From NCBI GenBank assembly GCA_025266875.1, contig JALLLT010000113.1, positions 1 to 31,930 on the forward strand: DNA of 31,930 nucleotides, given 5' to 3'. The DNA is from Fennellomyces sp. T-0311 (lineage: Eukaryota; Mucoromycota; Mucoromycetes; Mucorales; Lichtheimiaceae). Positions 20,526-30,275 of this stretch are shown here, piece after piece (position 1 is the stretch's first letter; every line of letters starts with the position of its first letter). The translations under genes and the position numbers were made by a program. The notes under the pieces are model-generated. The model was not told the origin of the DNA. It searched no databases and worked only from the letters and a program-made list of their open reading frames with translations.

Positions 20526-21685
20526 AATACCAGAAGCGCATGGAGAAGTACAATGTAGATTGCGTCGAGAATGTAATTCAGCCATCACTATCACCTGCCG
20601 AAAAGAAGCTTGTATTGGTAACGCATGACGAATCTACGTTTTACGCGAATGACGGCAAGCAGCAGATATGGCTGGCTGAAGGAGAAACCATTTTACGCAA
20701 AAAAAGCCCAGGACAATCGATTATGGTGTCCGAGTTCCAATGCGCTTGTCATGGTACAATGCGTATAAACGCATGGACGTCACGTACATACATTAAGGCT
20801 GGCGTGAACAGAGACGGCTATTGGACTAGCAAGGATATGCTGAGGCAGCTTAAGGAGGACGCTATACCTCTTTTCGATAGACTGCATCCTAACTGCCAAG
20901 CCATCTTTATATTTGATCAAAGCAGCAACCACAATGCTCTTCCACATAATGCACTTGTTGCCCGAACTATGTCCAAGGGAGCGAAGCGGTGTGGCATTGT
21001 TAATGATGAACACGATCCTGGAGCCCACGATTATCGCATGGGAAGATACTACTCCAAGACGCGTAATGAATACGTTGATCAAGATATGTACGAGCATGTG
21101 CAAGAGAATATCGTCAAGCGCAAGCGAGGCGTTACGATTGTGACAGCTGACAAGCAAGCAGTCTGCCAGTTTAAAGGCATTGAAAAAATCTTACAAGAGC
21201 GCGGTTTATGGCTGACTGGAGATCCATACCGAGCGGGTAAACCTTGGAGAGTTGACTGTAAGGAGGCTGAAGCTTCGGACAGTAGATGCTGCGCCAGGCA
21301 CTATCTTGCATCACAACCTGACTTTCAACAACAGCGAAGCGCACTTTGTGAAGCAGTAGAAGACGCAGGCCATATATTTGAACTATTCCCCAAGTTCCAC
21401 TGTGAGTGTAATTGGATTGAACGGTACTGGGGAGCTACGAAAAGAGAGGCGAGAATCAACTGTGATTATACGTTCAAAGCCCTCGAAAGCAACCTTCCAC
21501 TTTTCCTTGACAAGTTCTCACCACAAGATGAGACACCTGCAATGATACGCCGCTTTTATAACAGGGCTTGGCGTATTATTGAAGCATATGCAGAGGAACA
21601 CCCAACAGATATTGCTCTTAAAATAGTTGAAGAGTTCTCATCTCGTCATTACCCTTCTCATCGCAGAATTGGTCGTCATAACTAA
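20414..21685 (+). CDS. Mariner-like transposase, catalytic DDE ORF
   Basis: DDE-type endonuclease/strand-transfer domain. It reads MHEWGFKFRKASKDIYYDGH, the lead-in typical of this fungal Tc1/mariner-IS630 group. First Asp in LVTHDESTFYAND, second in AIFIFDQSSNHNAL, and the acidic third residue in FPKFHCECNWIERYWGATKR. The spacer between second Asp and Glu is long, carrying a basic insert (YEHVQENIVKRKRG). A helical C-terminus follows and the stop is TAA at 21683-21685. The open frame extends upstream of the ATG in the -1 frame relative to the N-terminal ORF. All three catalytic residues are present, so activity is possible if the N-terminal part is fused by frameshift. Confidence 0.85.
   Translation: MHEWGFKFRKASKDIYYDGHERDDVVAYRQSWAKRMVEYQKRMEKYNVDCVENVIQPSLSPAEKKLVLVTHDESTFYANDGKQQIWLAEGETILRKKSPGQSIMVSEFQCACHGTMRINAWTSRTYIKAGVNRDGYWTSKDMLRQLKEDAIPLFDRLHPNCQAIFIFDQSSNHNALPHNALVARTMSKGAKRCGIVNDEHDPGAHDYRMGRYYSKTRNEYVDQDMYEHVQENIVKRKRGVTIVTADKQAVCQFKGIEKILQERGLWLTGDPYRAGKPWRVDCKEAEASDSRCCARHYLASQPDFQQQRSALCEAVEDAGHIFELFPKFHCECNWIERYWGATKREARINCDYTFKALESNLPLFLDKFSPQDETPAMIRRFYNRAWRIIEAYAEEHPTDIALKIVEEFSSRHYPSHRRIGRHN
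20429..20435 (+). other. Candidate -1 frameshift heptamer T_TTA_AAT
   Basis: In the phase of the N-terminal ORF the codons GCT TTA AAT give the X_XXY_YYZ heptamer TTTAAAT. A -1 slip here would continue as FRKASKDIYYDGHER in the catalytic frame. It lies inside the 112-nt overlap. An ordinary indel about 25-35 nt upstream is the rival explanation. Confidence 0.35.
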
Positions 21686-21755
21686 TGCCAGCTTATCATA
21701 CTGTATGCCATATATAGAAGCGGAGTTGAATTCAAGAAATTGAAAGAAATTAAAG

Positions 21756-21783
21756 TTTTGGCGAGTCTAGATGAAATGCACCA
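21756..21783 (-). repeat. Right terminal inverted repeat of the mariner-like element
   Basis: Ends ...TGAAATGCACCA followed by TA. It is the inverse partner of 19183-19210 with few mismatches. Confidence 0.85.
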
Positions 21784-23917
21784 TATGATCATGTCGCTTA
21801 AGTTGGTCAATGGCTATGGTAGGTACAACGTATATAAGCAAGTCAATATAGTCCACCGCACGTGTATCTCGCGTTCGGGTCAGGACACCTAACAGTAACT
21901 ATTATAAATACAGAGACGCGACTTCTTCTCTTACTATCAGCATGGGATGAGCACTCACCTGTGATCCTTCCATCAAACGTTGCCGGCCATGATAACATTG
22001 ATTTCTTGATTGCCTTGCTGACGGAAGCTTGTTGCGATTTGGACATTAAATATGGTGTGTTTAAGATAGGATTGCTTATCATCGCCCACACTTGAGGCCC
22101 CACATTACAGCCAAAGATATGCATTTCATCGAGGCCAAATGAGAATGGTCCTTGGAAAGAGTCAAGGCGAGCGAATGGAGACGGTGATTTAATGTTATGA
22201 GCCTACGTATGAAGTATACTATATTAAATGCCTTGGAGCAAATAACACATATAATTGACCTTTTTAGAGACGTACTATATCACCGTACTTGTAGTTTTCT
22301 TTGGTTCGTAGAGGGTCGAGATCTATATGTCCGGGGAAATAACGGCCATATCCTGGGCGAGCATTTTCATTGCTTTTTCCAGTCTTTCGACGATCAAGAG
22401 AATTGGCACTTTCTGATCGAACGGATTCTATTAAGCAAACTCGGCAACCGAAGGTAGACTGATGACCGCTATGATGTGCAAGTGAAGCAGTCCCAGGTAT
22501 GTCGCCAGTAGCCAGGATCAAGTGTGCTTTAAATGCTCTTACTTCACCATCATCACATAGGACATCCATTCCAACCGTTTCCAAAACCCGAAGTTCGTTC
22601 AATAAAGGTGCAAGGAAAGAGTCCAAGTTGCCACCCTTGGATGTTGTTGGAATAATACATACCTGGATCATATTTTGATCGCGATAACTAATAAAAGTGG
22701 TAGTTTTGGATTTAATGTAAAGCAGCAAAAGCACTCATTGTAAGCGCTAATTACCGTTGATGTGGATCGAAGTTTAAAACGACCAAATGCACAATAGCCA
22801 TCGATACAGTGCTGTGAATAAAAGGTCGAAAGCCGTCGACATATAGAATCAGGCCAGTATCATGAGGCCCCCATTCTTGCGCGCAATTCAAAGCCTTGCC
22901 ATCAAATATGTCACTGATTACACCGGTGTGCCGCATATTTTTTGGCGATTGCAGCTTTTTTCTCGTCGCTTCGTTTGAAATCAATGACGCAAGCTGATCC
23001 GCAAGAGGTATATATTGCATAGTAGAGTACGCCTTCTTTTGAACTGCATCGCGGTATCTTGCTTTTTGACATTTCGGATTGGGACAGTTACTAGCTTCAT
23101 CATTGTATAGGAAGAGATGACATCCACTACTGCAAATATCATATTCTTGCTTGGCTACCGGGTACAGTGGTGTGAGAAGGTTCTCTGTCAGGTATGGTGA
23201 AAGGAGAGTGATGAATTCTTGGCATGGGTTGGTTATATCTAAGCGGTAATATAATCAGAAAATACTCACTTAACATAGATATAAATATATGAACTTACCG
23301 AAACCTCCGCGTAACGCTATAACCCAATTAACGAATTTTACCAAACGTTCGTACGCTGAACGTGGTATATTAAAGTCTTCAATGATCTTAAGAAGATCCA
23401 AACTGAGTAACTCCGATGTGGAGAGGTGCGGGATTTCGGTACCCACGAACACCTCCTTTCGCTCAGTGCCATCTGCCAATGACGTGTTGCCTGCTGCGCT
23501 TTGCGGACTCGTGCTTTCGAGCTGGGATAGCGTGGAATCTTGATTCTCGTCAGTCGGACAAATGAAGCTGGTTGGATCTTCATCATCTATATCGAAATCG
23601 TCGCCGTCATCGTGATAACTGTTGTAATGGCAAGTATCTTCATTGCTGTGGCTCTCACTGATTGTTGCAACGGCGTCTACGGTGGAATTTATAACGGAGC
23701 GACGCTTTGTTGTCCTATTATAGTTCATGCCCAAGGTACGCTTTCTTATACTTGGATTTGATTGATTCGAGTAGGGCACGTCGGCTGTATCCACACGTTC
23801 ACGCGTTCTCATCTGGTTCTCCACGACTTCCCAGTGGTTTTTTTCGAAACAACTAGTTTCGTGGCTCTTTAACTTTCTTTCAGTGTATGATCCACCACAG
23901 TAGCGACACCTCTTCAT

Positions 23918-24079
23918 CTTGTAAGTCGAGTTTAAAAGTGGAGGCTGATCAGGATTTTTTTTTTATTTACATGGTATGTAGTCCACCGCCGCAGCATTCT
24001 GCACAATAAGTACCATCGCCGCTGCATTTGTCCTCATCTCTTTCTATTTTCTCATTCTTTGCGTATCCTAAGTATAACC
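23918..24079. promoter_or_regulatory. Divergent intergenic region between the two CACTA B genes
   Basis: 162 bp separate the transposase ATG (23917, minus) from the TnpA-like ATG (24080, plus). The region has a T-rich run (23955-23968) and a pyrimidine-rich stretch (24030-24058) before the plus gene. Both genes must start here, so it is likely a bidirectional promoter. No clear TATA box was recognised. Confidence 0.5.
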
Positions 24080-24994
24080 ATGCCACCCAAGAATGCCAGG
24101 AAGCCCAACATTAAAGAAGATATTGTGGAACTGCAAAGCCAGTTGAAGGCTCTGAATGAAGATGTCCAGCTTATTTATGGGACGGTCAACGTTATCGAAG
24201 CCGCGATAAAGAAGATATCGGCAGCGCAAGAAGAGCAGCATGAAAAAACTATGTCAATGATCAGCGATTTCATCGAAAAATCAAGGCCGACTACAGCCAT
24301 TGGTGAAAGTGGCGGTTCCAACGAAACTAACCACACACCAAGCACAAAAAAGGTTATACCAGCGCCTCGTGTTTACAAAGAAGTTGAAGGCAAAACCAAG
24401 GGCTTTACTCTAAGGATTGTCAAGGATCATATTGTACAATATGTCATCAAGGAAGCTAATAAGGAACTGACCGATCCTGAGGCAGAAGCCCAGTACCAAA
24501 CGATGCGCGATGAGCTTAACATCGCTCTAAACGTACTGGAGTCTCGAGTCAAGAAGGCAATTACTGATACGATGTCTGAAGAAGATCGATACGAATACCA
24601 GTCAGACGAGTCCATTGTCGACATGAAAGGTTACACATGGGGATCACGGAGTTTGGCGAGGTTCCGTGATATTGCGATCAGGAGTTTTGAGGATATGGTA
24701 CTGGAGGCAACAGGAGTTGATCTTTAGGTATGCGAAAGCCACTGGGCTTCATCGCACATGTTAGAAGGAACATGGAACAACAGATGCAAGACAAAGTCCC
24801 CAACCAAGGCCAGCAAGCGCAAGCATGATGGGAGGGGCTCCAAGAGCCAAGAGCATCCAAAAAAGCATGTACGGTTTGAGGAGCCTGAATCGGAAGGCGA
24901 TAACGAGGATGACTATCTGAATGTCGCGGAGAGTACAGATGACGAGGAGAGAGTCAGTAACAATGAGTGTGTCGATGATGAGAGTGACGAGTAA
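24080..24994 (+). pseudogene. TnpA-like accessory protein of CACTA B, coiled coil plus acidic tail, one in-frame TAG
   Basis: ATG at 24080 in good context (AACCATGCC). The frame runs to TAA at 24992-24994 (304 codons plus stop), with a single TAG at 24725-24727. The N-terminus forms a likely coiled coil (IVELQSQLKALNEDVQLIYG ... IEAAIKKISAAQEEQHEK). A central basic/aromatic region follows (RVYKEVEGKTKGFTLRIVKD), then a conserved-looking block (MKGYTWGSRSLARFRDIAIR), and after the TAG a Lys-rich then strongly acidic tail. No named family was recognised. Second genes coding DNA-binding, self-associating proteins are usual in CACTA elements, hence the TnpA-like call (inference). The TAG could be a CAG or TGG mutation, or the natural end with the tail lost. 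Not related to host genes that I know. Confidence 0.6.
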
Positions 24995-25318
24995 TATCCG
25001 CGCTTGAAGGTAACACCGTCGAATGAATGTAACCGTAGATAGTATATGTACTATGTAGTAGTGTTATTTGAATAAAAATATCATATATTATAGCGGAAAG
25101 CTACTTTATACTCTTTATGCTAGTTCTATGTATTATAGTAAACATCAGTTCTATAGCTGTGGCACCCGTACATATTTCGGTACGGTTCTCTTCCGTTTTC
25201 ACAGGTTCCGTTTTGTTTAGTTTTCCCCGGTTCAGTTTTGTTCAGGTAAAGTGACCAAATCTACGGGGTTTTTACCGAACCGGTGAAAACCGATTTCAGC
25301 CACGATTTACCGGCCGTA
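24995..25318. other. Right subterminal region of CACTA B with polyadenylation signal
   Basis: AATAAA at 25071-25076 lies 77 nt after the TnpA-like stop codon. Further right TTCCGTTTT occurs twice (25191-25199, 25206-25214), the inverse of AAAACGGAA, matching the ACGGAG words on the left side. CGGTT/AACCGG words cluster at 25180-25315. Confidence 0.6.
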
Positions 25319-25330
25319 TTTCCCACTGTG
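25319..25330 (-). repeat. Right terminal inverted repeat of CACTA B
   Basis: TTTCCCACTGTG, exact inverse of 17785-17796, followed by the duplicated TCA at 25331-25333. Confidence 0.9.
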
Positions 25331-25333
25331 TCA

Positions 25334-25952
25334 AACTGTAACAATGCCGATCTCACCAGCAAGCAAATATATATGAGCTCGCAATCCAGCATAAGGTGTC
25401 TAGAGCTTTTTTCAACAACATGACAAAAGTGTTCAATGCGTATGTTAGTGAGATGAACTCACTGTTGCTCAGCTACTACAAGTCGAAAAACCTTTTGCAG
25501 AATGAGTACCCGGTGAAAGCTGTATCATACGATACTTGCATTAAGAGATGTATGATGTACGAACAATCAGATGCCCTGACCCACTGCTTAAGCTGCAAAC
25601 AGCCACGTTTTACAAACAAATGCAATCGCGATGGATCGTTAAGATCACAAGCAACCATGGTCCAGTTATCACTTGCAGCGCATCTAGCATCACTTGTTCA
25701 TAATACAGCTACTTGTGAAGATTTGTCTTACCGACAAAGGCTACCAGAAAGGACCACCGGGACGTATACGGATGTGTTTGATGGGGACGTTTATACCACA
25801 CTGAAAGACGAAGGACTCTTCGCTGGTGATCTTGATGTTGCACTAGCGCTTTACACAGATGGATTTACCATCAAGGACAAGCAGCTCACGATCGTTCATT
25901 TGGTGATCCTGAATTTGCCACCCTCCATACGTTATGAAACCAGAAACATAAT
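25334..25952 (+). pseudogene. CACTA Tnp2-type gene, copy A, continuation (cut again by the chromovirus)
   Basis: Continues the frame left at 17784 as NCNNADLTSKQIY. Then an (AT)4 run at 25366-25373 shifts the frame. With one AT unit fewer it reads on as YELAIQHKVSRAFFNNMTKV, which lines up with copies B and C. It continues through the cysteine knuckle (YDTCIKRC ... CLSCKQPRF), LYTDGFTIKDKQLTIVHLVI and LNLPPSIRYETRNII. There it stops at the chromovirus LTR; ATAAT at 25948-25952 should be the target duplication, its partner lying beyond the window. The rest of the gene, including the DUF4218-like part, is expected to the right of the window. Confidence 0.8.
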
Positions 25953-26346
25953 TGTGGTATCGCTCAATTGGAAAGCTTCAAATGACGAGACCAAAAATAA
26001 GATAATGTTTTATTGAAGAGAACTACTCTCTATTTATAATGATGATGAGTCGGGACGGAGAAGGTGAATGCTTTTCTATCAGAGCCGAATCTGTGTTATC
26101 GCCGTAATCCCTAATGACCATACTGCCTTATTACGAAGGAGCGGATAATCATGCAGAGACTGAGTTAACGTGAATGGTCCTTCTTGAAGTCTGAACCCAG
26201 ATCAAGGTCTCACTGACACACAAGCCAGTGAACAGGCCAATAGATAACTGTGTGGTTGTTGATGTCGAAATAAAGAAACGGATGTAACAAAGGCTGAGAT
26301 GGAAAGGTCTGTAGACAATGGATGACTGGTATGTCAGGATACGACA
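25953..26346 (-). repeat. 3' LTR of the chromovirus (394 bp)
   Basis: TGT...ACA ends on either strand. In the element's sense it begins TGTCGTATCC and ends GCGATACCACA. A TATA box TATAAATA (plus-strand 26031-26038) and an AATAAA signal (plus-strand TTTATT near 26008-26013) lie in the expected order on the minus strand. The polypurine tract adjoins at 26347. Confidence 0.92.
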
Positions 26347-26358
26347 TTGTCCCCCTCC
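26347..26358 (-). other. Polypurine tract next to the 3' LTR
   Basis: On the minus strand GGAGGGGGACAA lies immediately upstream of the LTR start TGTCGTATCC. This is the normal place for the plus-strand DNA primer of reverse transcription. Confidence 0.75.
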
Positions 26359-26483
26359 AGACGAAACAACCATATGAAAAAGGATTGTTGTAGGTCCCTA
26401 CGCTTGTGGATAAACAGCATACCAATGACTAGAAAAACCCGGAAAAAACCCAGTGGGAAAAATGATGGGCAAAAAAGTCATGT

Positions 26484-29400
26484 CTAAGCGCGTTTTGATT
26501 TTATACTGGAGGCAGTGTTGGCTGCGGCAACACGTCTGCGCTTTGACGAGCGTGTTTCTATATGACTATGAGCAGAAGTCATGGAGAAGCTGTTAGCTCG
26601 CGATTTTGTACTGGTCCCATCAGCACGTCTACGTTTGTTATTGGCAGTAGGAGCGGTCGCACGTCGACTCCAATATTGTTGGATGAGATCCAAGCTATTG
26701 AAGTGATCGGTAGGTTCCCAAGTATCTTCATTAGGATCATCATATCCCTCCCACCGTACCCGGTATAGGTATTGGTTGTTACTGTCAAGTTTGTGATCCA
26801 CGACTGCAAGAATCTCGTATGTGTCGTCGGATTGTACGGTGGAATCCGGTGAGATTTGCTTGATGTGCGAAGGTGGAACGTTTCTTGACAGCAATTCCCC
26901 AGTAGTGTCAGAAAGAACATAACTACCCCCTTTGGTAATACCATAGACAGTGTAAGGGCCAACATAAAGAGGATCGGTCTTAGCCGCTCTTGCAATGTTC
27001 TTGATCATGACCTTACTGCCGATAGGGAAACCATCAATAATGCGGTTCTGACTGTCGAACTTACTTTTCTCAATAGCTCGTACAGCATCCATGCGAGCGC
27101 TGATAGCAGGAATGACAACCTTTTCCCAATCCTCGATGTGTTGCATCAGGGCCTTAGCATCCTTAGAGGATGAAGAGGCTGATCCGAGCTGAACACCGGT
27201 ATAGTCTTGGAAACCATTAGGCTTACGACCAAGCATCACGCTGAAAGGACGAGAACCATGCAATCTGGTATGGCGACAATTCATCGCCATTTGTGTACTA
27301 GACACAAAAAGATCCCATTCAGTGTTCTTTCCTTGTAATCGCTTGATGATGATGCGCTTTGCAATTTCTACAGCATTCTCGGCGGCACCATTCCCGCGCG
27401 GATGATACTTTGAAGATAAGCGTAGCTCGTAACCAGAGGCTTTAGCAAGAAGTTTGCATAAAGAGTTGTGAAACTCTGTACCCCAGTCATGCGTAAGGAC
27501 CATAGGATAGCCCAGCAAAGAGAACACGTCAACTAAAGTATACGCGATGGTGGAAGCTGATTTGTCAGGTATAGCTCGTAACACCACGAAACGTGTGAAT
27601 ATATTCAGCATGACAAGTAGATAAGCATTACCACGGTCACTGACAACATTGAAGTCGCCAAGGTCGATTGCCCAATGATCTCCAGGTCTGTCAGCTTTCA
27701 CGTGTTTCAAAGGATGGTAACCATGTTTCCCGATGTTGAAGCGTTGGCAATCGGGGCATCTGGCCACTGTGTTCAGTGCATCCTTGCGAATGTTAGTCCA
27801 GTGAAGACCGTCATCATGAAGTGCGTTGACAATAGCATCGGCACCGAAATGTCCAAGAAGGTAAGCTTCTTCGAGAAGTCCGGATCGTGCCTCATTCGGA
27901 GGTGTGATCATATCAACAGTATTGGTCACTTGACTCATACGTAACACAGGTGACTGCGCGTCTGTTGAAGAAGGCGCATCGCCACTCGTGGCAGGGTCTT
28001 TGTCTTTTTCTTCCAATGGACGCGAGAACAGACGACTCAAGTAATCAGGCAGCAGATTCATAATGCCAGGAATGTGCGCTACTCGAAATGAATAATCGCC
28101 AATGACATCGTACCAATTGATAATCATCTGGTTTGCAACCGGTTGGGTATAAAGAAACGTAAGCGCGCGATGGGCGGTGTAAACCGTGAAAGGTTTACGT
28201 GTACCCCACAACCACTGACGCCATTTCTGTAGACAGTAGACGATTGACAACAATTCATGCTTTGTAGTTACATATCGGGATTCACTAGAGGTGAGTGCTC
28301 GAGCCACGAAACCAATGTAACGATATTGATTGTTAATGACTTGGAACAGCATTCCTCCAATGGAAGTTGAACTAGCGTCTGTAGCAAGACGAAGCTCAGG
28401 CTTCATACCCAGGTTGCTCAAAACGGGTGCGCGTGAAAGTGCTTCCTTCAATCGTTCGAATGCCTCGGTGTGTTTGATAGTCCAGAGACCATCCAGAGAG
28501 CGAGCGTTTCGTAACTGATCAAGTGGACGCATCAATTCCGCAGCACGTGGTAGGAATGAGCGGAAGAAATTGCACAGGCCAAGAAAGCTCTGTACATCGC
28601 GACCTGTCTGAGGTCTAGGCCAATCAAGCACGTTGGACACCTTTCGAGGGTCAAGTGCGACACCAAGAGACGAGATCTGGAATCCCAACAAGTACACACA
28701 CTTTTGTGCAAAGTGACACTTCTTCCTGTTCAAGGTAAGGTTCACGGATGTCAATCTTTTCACCAATTCAATGACGTGCAACTTATGTATCTCCAGATCT
28801 GGTGATGCCACAATACAGTCATCAGATAGGTTTGCACAAATGGGAGATCATGCGTCAACTTAGTCACAAAGCACTCCATTGTTGAGGAAGGATCTTCAAT
28901 CCAAAACAAGCACGCTTCCAGATATAGCAAGTCTTATCGACAATTATGCCGAGCTTGAATTGATCCTCTTCTGCTATTGGCATGGTATTGAAAGCTGCGG
29001 TCACATCACAGACACTGTATACCGTATTACCAGATAACGAGGAAAAGATGGAAGGTATATCGCGCATAGGGAAGTTGTAGTCATCGAGCATGACATTGAT
29101 GTGTCGTACGTCCATGCACCAACGATACGCAATGGGTTCACCAGAGACTGGATCGCGTTTGGGGACACAAGTCAAGCCACTGTTGAACGGTGTGTAAGTA
29201 GGAGATACTGCGATCACCCCAGCTTCTAACCATTCGTCTAGCTGTTTCCGAAGAACTGGTTTCAGTGCATCTGCAACTCGGTATGGCGAGCGGTATGCGA
29301 CTTTCCCTGCAGGAGTGGGTAAAGGTACCACTGCTTCTGGCATCGTACAATAGGCATCCTTTGGTATAGCTGCGTTAGCATCCAGGTACGGGGCAAGAGC

Positions 29401-29742
29401 ATCAAGAAACGATTGCTGCTGTTCCTTGCTACCCGCTGGACTGGCGTTTGGGATATACTCATCTGGCATCGTAGGAGGATCTCTGGGAACTCCTGGTCTG
29501 TGCCAACAATAAGGAAGATTGCCAATGTATATACCAAAGTGATGTTTGATGTCATTGCCAATGGCAATATCAGCATTACCATGTAAGTCGAACACTTCAA
29601 AGTGATGGTAGATAGCTTTGTCATTGCAAGAAATAAGTAATTTATTCTTTGTAATTCCTAATCTAGGTACAAGAGTCCCTTTGTGTGCAGTGTGCACATG
29701 ACCAGGCCGAGGCTCCACTTGCCAACCCATTTGCTTACACAG
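26484..29742 (-). pseudogene. Chromovirus Pol: protease end, reverse transcriptase, RNase H, integrase, chromodomain
   Basis: Continues gag-pro after the nested solo LTR (SSLC|KQMGWQVEP). Protease flap region (NADIAIGNDI), then reverse transcriptase (YRWCMDVRHINVMLDDYNFP, SVCDVTAAFNTM, ACFGLKILPQQW). Two 1-nt losses, near 28866 and 28825, put the frame out between QQWSAL and DDCIVASPDLE, so the YLDD active-site motif is split. RNase H follows (LRLATDASSTSIGGML, TKHELLSIVYC), with YTAHRAL where YTDHRAL is usual. Integrase has a zinc-binding HHCC part (LGHFGADAIVNALH ... CPDC) and core residues in HWAIDLGDF, LTHDWGTEF and NGAAENAVE. The C-terminus has a chromodomain (YEILAVVDHK ... YRVRWEGYDDPNEDTWEP). 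The frame closes at 26484. Inactive as it stands. Confidence 0.93.
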
Positions 29743-30275
29743 TGTCATGACCGATTAGGACATAGTAACAGTATGCATCGTTGTCACCCCCTTCCCCTTA
29801 CTTCATTAATATTACCTCGCATTATTGCTCATCTTACCGATATTGTATTTCATTGTCATTAATTCCATCGTTGTATTTATTATTTCTTGCGAGCATTGGG
29901 TATATATATCGGATAAGAATAAGAGCAATAAAGGCATCAGTTTATCTCGTCACATTATTCTATCTACCTTATCCTTGTCTTGACCAACCTCTAGGATCCA
30001 CCTCTATCCTAGTTCTTGTCCTTGTCCGGTCTTGCCATTGGTAACCATCCATGTGGTCAATGCATAGAGGAAAGCACCTAACACCCACCTTCTAGTCTAG
30101 TCTTGTTCTTGTCTTGTTCTGTCTTGCCGCTTGATCCATTCTCGTGGGTTCTTGCATTCTTGTTGATTGGTTAGTAGTTGTATTATCCTTTAGTAGAGTA
30201 GTATTCTTATCTCCGTCTTGTTCCTAGCTATCTTCTATTGGGTCGTGCTCCTACTCTCCACTCGCATTTCTGACA
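29743..30275. repeat. Solo LTR (533 bp) of another family, inserted in the chromovirus protease region
   Basis: Begins TGTCATGACC and ends TTTCTGACA, with inverted ends TGTCA/TGACA. The 5-bp direct repeat CACAG flanks it (29738-29742, 30276-30280). Removing it and one CACAG restores the chromovirus frame (SSLC|KQMGW). It contains TATATATA near 29899-29907 and many TCTTG/CTTGT words. No other copy of this LTR is seen in the window. Confidence 0.9.

Larger units (their letters stand above)
19183..21783 (+). mobile_element. Tc1/mariner-IS630-like transposon, 2601 bp, inserted in CACTA B exon 5
   Basis: The termini start TGGTGCATTTCA and are inverted repeats over about 28 bp with a few mismatches: left 19183-19210, right 21756-21783. 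TA lies on both sides (19181-19182 and 21784-21785), the target duplication of this superfamily. Removing the element and one TA joins the host exon in frame (...KRHDHS|CNDTAIQALADL). It encodes two overlapping ORFs for a DDE transposase. No stop lies within the catalytic ORF. Confidence 0.92.
18062..23917 (-). pseudogene. CACTA B Tnp2-like transposase gene, seven exons, intact except for a mariner insertion in exon 5
   Basis: Exons: 23917-23299, 23238-22755, 22687-22276, 22202-21935, 21888-21784 joined to 19180-19078, 19015-18351, 18300-18062. All six introns are GT-AG and 46-73 nt. Exon lengths sum to 2895 nt, 964 codons plus TAA, without a stop. Domains in order: CX2CX11HX3C finger (CRYC...HETSC); acidic linker; CX3C...CPNPKC knuckle (YDICSSGC); LYVDGFRPF; IVHLVVLNFDP; the Tnp2 segment FLAPLLNELRVLE; GDIPGTASLAHHSGH with CRVCLIES; MHIFGCNVG; AVDYIDLLIYVVPTI; the DUF4218-like YTVNQHYLRHIPEIIRQFGP; and a C-terminal region with KTFFGEIILILSHKYA. 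The mariner element (19183-21783) lies in exon 5 and must block expression of the full protein. The gene was probably functional until that insertion. Confidence 0.88.
17785..25330. mobile_element. CACTA transposon B, 7546 bp including a nested mariner element
   Basis: Left end CACAGTGGGAAA (17785-17796) and right end TTTCCCACTGTG (25319-25330) are perfect 12-bp inverted repeats, with further matches inward (CCGGT at positions 18-22). A 3-bp direct repeat TCA flanks both sides (17782-17784, 25331-25333), as known for CACTA elements. Contents: a seven-exon Tnp2-like gene on the minus strand (18062-23917) and a divergent TnpA-like gene (24080-24994). Without the 2601-bp mariner element and its 2-bp duplication, B would be 4943 bp. 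The element lies inside gene A, whose frame is kept across the junction when B and one TCA are removed. Confidence 0.92.
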
